NCBI GenBank assembly: GCA_964517355.1 | Contig: CAZFCK010000028.1 | Coordinates: 1-30,369 of the forward strand | Source of the DNA: CAZFCK01 sp964517355 | GTDB lineage: Bacteria; Desulfobacterota; Desulfovibrionia; Desulfovibrionales; Desulfovibrionaceae | Direction: 5' to 3' | DNA: 30,369 nucleotides | In this document: positions 26,692-30,369 of the stretch, in pieces | Position numbering within the stretch: position 1 is the stretch's first letter | Layout of the letters: every line of letters starts with the position of its first letter | Program-made: the position numbers and the translations under genes | Notes under the pieces: model-generated | The model's database searches: none | What the model saw: only the letters and a program-made list of their open reading frames with translations | Told to the model about the DNA's origin: nothing

Positions 26692-27576
26692 TCAGGCCTC
26701 GCTACGCCGCAAATAAAGCTCCAATCTACGGGTAAGAAGGGAGCAGGTCAGGGTCAGCGTCAGGTACAGACAGCCGATGGTGGTCCAGATTTCAAAGGTG
26801 CGGTATGTGGAGGCCATGATTTCAAGCCCCTGAAAAGTCAGCTCTTGCACCGAAATCACAGCGACAATCGATGAATCCTTGATCGTGGAGATGAATTGAC
26901 CGGCCAGCGGAGGCATGATGCGCTGCGCGGTGAGCGGTAGGATGACATAACGCATGGTCTGATAGGGCGAGAGGCCAAGAGCGTGGGCCGCTTCCCATTG
27001 CCCTTTCTCCACGGACTGCACTCCGGCGCGGACAATTTCAGTAATATAAGCGCCTTCGTATACCGCCATGGTCGTGACGGCGGCGATGAACGACGGAAAG
27101 CGCCTGGGGGGGGCCGCGATCCAGGCCAGGAACTCCTGTCCGCTGTCTGGGAGATTGCGCACAGCTGTTTCAAGATGCAACACAGACATGACCTGGTCGC
27201 TGAGAAAAAAGTAGAAAATAAAGATCAGCACCAAAGAAGGGAGGTTGCGCACGCTGTTGACATACGCGCCCCCGACCAGTCGGGGGAGCAAGGTCTTGGA
27301 TGTACGGCACAGTCCCATGACCACACCGAAACACAGGGCCAGGACCGTGGCCCAGATGGAGAGTTTGATGGTGGCAGCCAGTCCGAGCAGGAGCAGGTTC
27401 GGACGCCAGCTATGCGTTGCCGCGTCAAAACGCAGCATGTAGCTTCCGATCACGCTCCAACTCCAGTCATACTGAAGCCCCGAGGCTATACGCCAGCCGA
27501 GCAGGGCTACGGCCGTGGCAACGAGCGTGATGAGCGCCGCGTCCAGGAGAGTCGGGCGTTGTTTTCCTTTTATCAT
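26692..27576 (-). CDS. Polar amino-acid ABC transporter permease (first copy)
   Basis: This HisM/GlnP-type permease of 294 residues has an N-terminal membrane segment (LITLVATAVALLGWRIASGL), then the core (LGLAATIKLSIWATVLALCFGVVMGL) and the EAA loop EAAHALGLSPYQTMRYVILPLTAQRIMPPL typical of amino-acid importers. It is last in the operon, 49 bases after the binding-protein stop, with a strong GC hairpin in between. The N-terminal extension of about 60 residues before the core is longer than in basic GlnP proteins but common in such two-permease systems. Confidence 0.9.
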   Translation of the reverse strand: MIKGKQRPTLLDAALITLVATAVALLGWRIASGLQYDWSWSVIGSYMLRFDAATHSWRPNLLLLGLAATIKLSIWATVLALCFGVVMGLCRTSKTLLPRLVGGAYVNSVRNLPSLVLIFIFYFFLSDQVMSVLHLETAVRNLPDSGQEFLAWIAAPPRRFPSFIAAVTTMAVYEGAYITEIVRAGVQSVEKGQWEAAHALGLSPYQTMRYVILPLTAQRIMPPLAGQFISTIKDSSIVAVISVQELTFQGLEIMASTYRTFEIWTTIGCLYLTLTLTCSLLTRRLELYLRRSEA

Positions 27577-27587
27577 GCGGGAAGTCG

Positions 27588-27617
27588 GAGCCCGGGCCGT
27601 GATTCGGCCCGGGACTC
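27588..27617 (-). promoter_or_regulatory. GC-rich hairpin between binding-protein and permease genes
   Basis: CCCGGGCCG (27591-27599) and CGGCCCGGG (27605-27613) form a 9 bp stem with a five-base loop, extended by GAG/CTC. There is no T run. Such hairpins after a binding-protein gene commonly protect the upstream mRNA or reduce read-through, giving more binding protein than permease. The function here is inferred from position. Confidence 0.55.
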
Positions 27618-27625
27618 GTTGCGTT

Positions 27626-28462
27626 TTATTGGAGCCGCTCTTTCCATTCCAGGCTTTCGAACCAGTATTTATAGCGCTCCTGTATCCAGCCTTCGAGCTG
27701 TACGGACTGAATCCAGTTGTCGAAAAAGTTCAGGGTGTCCACATCGCCCTTGAGGACGGCAAACCCGTTGGGCTCCTTGGTGAAGTTTTCATTGAGCGGC
27801 AAGAAGAGCGTGTCCGGGTTCTCCAGGGCCTGTGTCGCCGGAAGCGGGGCCATGCTGACAAACGCGTGAGCCCGGCCGTTATGCAGCTCCTGAAGGGCTT
27901 GGGCTTCCTCGTCGAACAACCTGAGTTCGGCGAGCGGCATGTGCTTTTTGGCGGCCTGGGCGGCTGTGGTGCCGATGCGCGCCACAATGATCACGTCGGG
28001 TTTGTTGAAGTCCTGTAGACTGGAAAAGCCGTCAGCGAATTTTTTGCTGGCCACGATGCTCATGCCTGAATAGTAATAAGGGTGCGTAAAATTCACCTTG
28101 ATGTTGCGTTCCGGGGTAATGGTCATCCCGCCGATGATGACGTCGAATTTGCCGGTGAGCAGGGCAGGGATGATGCCGCTCCATTTGGTGGGCACGAACT
28201 CCACTTCTACGCCCATGTCCTTTGCCAAACGCTTGGCCACGTCGATTTCAAAGCCGATGAACTCGCCGTTTTTGTCTTTCATGGCCCAAGGCACGAACGT
28301 TGAGAACCCCACGCGCAATACGCCGCGTTTGACCACCTGCTCGATGGTGCTTTCTTGCGCGAGCTGTAGACGCATGTTGTCTTCCGCCCAGACCGTGCCT
28401 GCGAGCAGGCAGCCCAAGACGAGCACGAGAAGAACGGCCACGGCGGCCTTACAGATGTGCAT
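27626..28462 (-). CDS. Polar amino-acid ABC transporter substrate-binding protein
   Basis: This periplasmic binding protein of the SBP_bac_3 type has a signal peptide (VAVLLVLVLGCLLAGTVWA) and the family sequence VLRVGFSTFVPWAMKDKNGE, then IGFEIDVAKRLAKDMGVEVEFV and FDVIIGGMTITPERNIKVNF. Its exact ligand cannot be read from sequence. I chose ATG 28462 because AGGAGG ends 6 bases before it, while the ATG at 28468 directly abuts that site. The gene lies 119 bases after the ATPase stop, so it may have its own promoter, though none is clear. A GC hairpin follows it. Confidence 0.92.
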   Translation of the reverse strand: MHICKAAVAVLLVLVLGCLLAGTVWAEDNMRLQLAQESTIEQVVKRGVLRVGFSTFVPWAMKDKNGEFIGFEIDVAKRLAKDMGVEVEFVPTKWSGIIPALLTGKFDVIIGGMTITPERNIKVNFTHPYYYSGMSIVASKKFADGFSSLQDFNKPDVIIVARIGTTAAQAAKKHMPLAELRLFDEEAQALQELHNGRAHAFVSMAPLPATQALENPDTLFLPLNENFTKEPNGFAVLKGDVDTLNFFDNWIQSVQLEGWIQERYKYWFESLEWKERLQ

Positions 28463-28587
28463 TGGCATCCTCCTGAAAATGTGGAATTTTGTGTTTATGG
28501 GGGAAAGCCTTCCATTGAGTTGTTACACTATATCGTCGAATACCATCAAATGTTTTTTCTGAGAGAATGATGATTGTCCTGCGGCAG

Positions 28588-29346
28588 TCACAGGATTTGG
28601 CCAAGGAAAAGCCGTGTTCGTTCCTCTTCGGGCTGCTCGAAGAAGCGTTGCACCGTGTTTAATTCGACCAGTTTGCCGTGCTCCATGAAGACGATGCGGT
28701 CGCCGGCCTCGCGTGCGAAGCCCATCTCATGGGTCACGACCACCATGGTCATGCCTTCGGCGGCAAGGCTTTTCATAACATCCAGGACTTCGCCGATCAT
28801 CTCCGGATCAAGCGCGCTGGTCGCTTCGTCGAACAGCATCACCTTGGGGCGCAGGGCCAGGGCTCTGGCTATGGCCACACGTTGCTGCTGCCCTCCGGAA
28901 AGGTGGTTGGGAAACGTATTGATTTTATCGGCCATGCCCACTTTTTCCAGCAGGGCGAGCGTTGCGCTGTCCGCTTCCTGCGTTGATTTTTTCCTGACCA
29001 GTTTTTGCGCTAGATTGATGTTTTCCCTCACGGTAAGGTGAGGAAACAGATTGAATTGCTGGAAAACCATACCGACTTCGGTGCGGATGGCCAGCCGGTT
29101 TCTCTTTCTGTGGTCCAGCGGGATACCATCTATGACAATGGCGCCGGAATCTATTTCCTCCAGTCCGTTGAGGCATCGCAGAAACGTTGATTTGCCGGAA
29201 CCCGAGGGGCCGATGATCACCACAACTTCACTGCGGCGGACTGTGAGCGAAAAATCGTCAAGGGCCTGAACGCCGCCGGAGAATATTTTGCTGACGTGTG
29301 CGGCGGAAATTATGATGTGGTTGTCGTTGGTGCGGGGTTCGGTCAT
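28588..29346 (-). CDS. Polar amino-acid ABC transporter ATPase
   Basis: This ATPase of the GlnQ/HisP family has Walker A IIGPSGSGKSTFLRC, Q-loop VFQQFNLFPHLTV, signature LSGGQQQRVAIARALAL, Walker B VMLFDEATSALDPE, and the switch His in VVVTHEMGFA, all intact. The ATG at 29346 follows AAGGA with about 10-base spacing, giving about 252 residues and the start TEPRTNDN. The longer frame would overlap the upstream permease gene. It lies 13 bases after that permease and is the second gene of the operon. Confidence 0.95.
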   Translation of the reverse strand: MTEPRTNDNHIIISAAHVSKIFSGGVQALDDFSLTVRRSEVVVIIGPSGSGKSTFLRCLNGLEEIDSGAIVIDGIPLDHRKRNRLAIRTEVGMVFQQFNLFPHLTVRENINLAQKLVRKKSTQEADSATLALLEKVGMADKINTFPNHLSGGQQQRVAIARALALRPKVMLFDEATSALDPEMIGEVLDVMKSLAAEGMTMVVVTHEMGFAREAGDRIVFMEHGKLVELNTVQRFFEQPEEERTRLFLGQIL

Positions 29347-29359
29347 AGCGTCGATTTCC

Positions 29360-30154
29360 TTATCGTCCCGCCCGTAAATGGCGCTCAAGTTGCAGGGAGG
29401 CGGCGGAGAGCAGTAGCGTGACGCAGAGATATATGGCGGCTACGGTAAACCAGATTTCAAAGGTGAGGAAGGTTTCGGAGATAATGATTTGTCCTTCCAT
29501 GGTCAGTTCGGCGATGGAAATGGTGCTGACCAGAGCCGAATCCTTGACCAGGTTGACGGCGATGCCGGTGAGGGGAGGGAGCACTTTGCGCAAGGCTTGG
29601 GGCAGGATCACGTACCGGTAGGATTGCCATCCTGAGAGCCCGAGGCTGTATGCGGCTTCGAATTGTCCTTTGGCGGTTGCGACGATGCCGGAGCGGATGA
29701 TTTCCGAGGCGTAGGCTCCTTCGAAAAGACTGAGCGCCAGGACGGCCGCGCTGAACCGCCCCATGTCCATGACAGGCGACAGAACGAAGTAAATGAAAAA
29801 TATTTGCACCAACAAGGGGGTGTTGCGCACGATTTCCACATAGGCGCGGGATAGCGCCCGTCCCACGATGGAATCGGAAAGGCGCAGCAAGGCGGCGGTG
29901 AGCCCGAAAATGAAGGCCAGCCCAAAGCTGACCCCAGTAATCTTGAACGTCATCCACAGTCCTTGCAGCAAGGGGCCTTGCGTCCAGGAGCCGGATTTCG
30001 AATAAAGCAGGTATTTTGGCACCCGGTACCACTGCCAATGATAACCCATGGTTTCCGCACTGTGCAGTATAAACCATAGTGCCCCAATGCAGAGCAGGAC
30101 GAAGAGAAACACATCGCGCGTTCGTGCGAGACTGGATTGTGGGCGTGCCGTCAT
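29360..30154 (-). CDS. Polar amino-acid ABC transporter permease (second copy)
   Basis: The 264 residues have an N-terminal membrane segment (VFLFVLLCIGALWFILH), a core beginning LWMTFKITGVSFGLAFIFGL, and the EAA loop EAAYSLGLSGWQSYRYVILPQALRKVLPPL. It is first in the four-gene operon and pairs with the permease at 26692 to form the membrane channel. No good Shine-Dalgarno precedes ATG 30154, so an alternative start is possible. The upstream 130 bases up to repeat copy D must hold the operon promoter, but I see no clear one. Confidence 0.9.
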   Translation of the reverse strand: MTARPQSSLARTRDVFLFVLLCIGALWFILHSAETMGYHWQWYRVPKYLLYSKSGSWTQGPLLQGLWMTFKITGVSFGLAFIFGLTAALLRLSDSIVGRALSRAYVEIVRNTPLLVQIFFIYFVLSPVMDMGRFSAAVLALSLFEGAYASEIIRSGIVATAKGQFEAAYSLGLSGWQSYRYVILPQALRKVLPPLTGIAVNLVKDSALVSTISIAELTMEGQIIISETFLTFEIWFTVAAIYLCVTLLLSAASLQLERHLRAGR

Positions 30155-30287
30155 GGGATGTCAGGGCTTTTTGAACGTCCAATCATGTTACGAGATAATG
30201 GTCTTCAAAAGAGGGTTTGCGAAACAGGATATCATCTGGAACAGTTTTTCATAATGCCGCGTATTAGATCAGTAACTACATACTATA

Positions 30288-30369
30288 CTAGCGCATTTTC
30301 GCCTTGAAACAAGGCTCTCCCCTGAAACAATTTCCAATTGTTCCAGGGAAATGCATAAGAGCATCTAGC
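30288..30369 (+). repeat. Dispersed structured repeat, copy D (forward, cut by window end)
   Basis: Outer stem GCATTT (30293-30298) pairs with AAATGC (30349-30354). First hairpin GCCTT/AAGGC (30301-30315) and second hairpin CCCTGAAACAAT...ATTGTTCCAGGG (30320-30348, one mismatch) lie inside it. The third hairpin begins AAGAGCATCT and runs off the window. The first 28 bases are identical to fragment E. It lies upstream of the amino-acid importer operon. Confidence 0.8.

Overview
The window looks like the chromosome of a sulfate-reducing deltaproteobacterium of the Desulfovibrio type (order Desulfovibrionales). This is inferred from the gene order rpsU - yqeY/GatB-like - mutS2 - dnaG - rpoD, from the dense c-di-GMP and two-component signalling genes, and from long GC-rich terminator hairpins preceded by an AT-rich lead. 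I see no tRNA, rRNA, CRISPR array, phage gene or intact insertion sequence.

Layout. (1) 294-6965, + strand: the macromolecular-synthesis cluster, with ribosomal protein S21, a YqeY protein, MutS2, primase and the housekeeping sigma factor. Several genes overlap, and rpoD is followed by a classic terminator. (2) 6974-10529, + strand: a secreted thermonuclease with an Ada-like zinc tail, a diguanylate cyclase, a single-domain response regulator and a frameshifted secreted protein. (3) 10996-13852, - strand: an alpha/beta hydrolase followed by a molybdate-type ABC importer (ATPase, binding protein, permease), behind a long structured leader. (4) 14365-17325, - strand: a very large protein joining a PHP-like region to a membrane-embedded C-terminal half; I do not know its function. 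(5) 17551-21494: a PhoR-like sensor kinase divergent from a PiT phosphate permease and its DUF47/PhoU-like partner. (6) 21771-26593, + strand: a soluble four-PAS histidine kinase followed by two response regulators without DNA-binding domains, REC-HDOD and REC with an eroded HD-GYP domain. (7) 26692-30154, - strand: a polar amino-acid ABC importer with two permeases, an ATPase and a binding protein.

The main non-coding signal is a dispersed structured repeat of about 100-110 bp. Three near-complete copies (about 41-147, 9302-9402, 14243-14346), one copy cut by the window end (30288-30369) and one 28-base fragment (7648-7675) occur in both orientations at gene boundaries. The consensus folds as two hairpins closed by an outer GCATTT/AAATGC stem, followed by a third hairpin. 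The fragment supplies the last codons and the stop of the thermonuclease gene. This repeat and the PHP-like membrane protein are the best candidates for something undescribed.

All calls come from reading the sequence. Family names rest on recognised motifs, and no database search was run.
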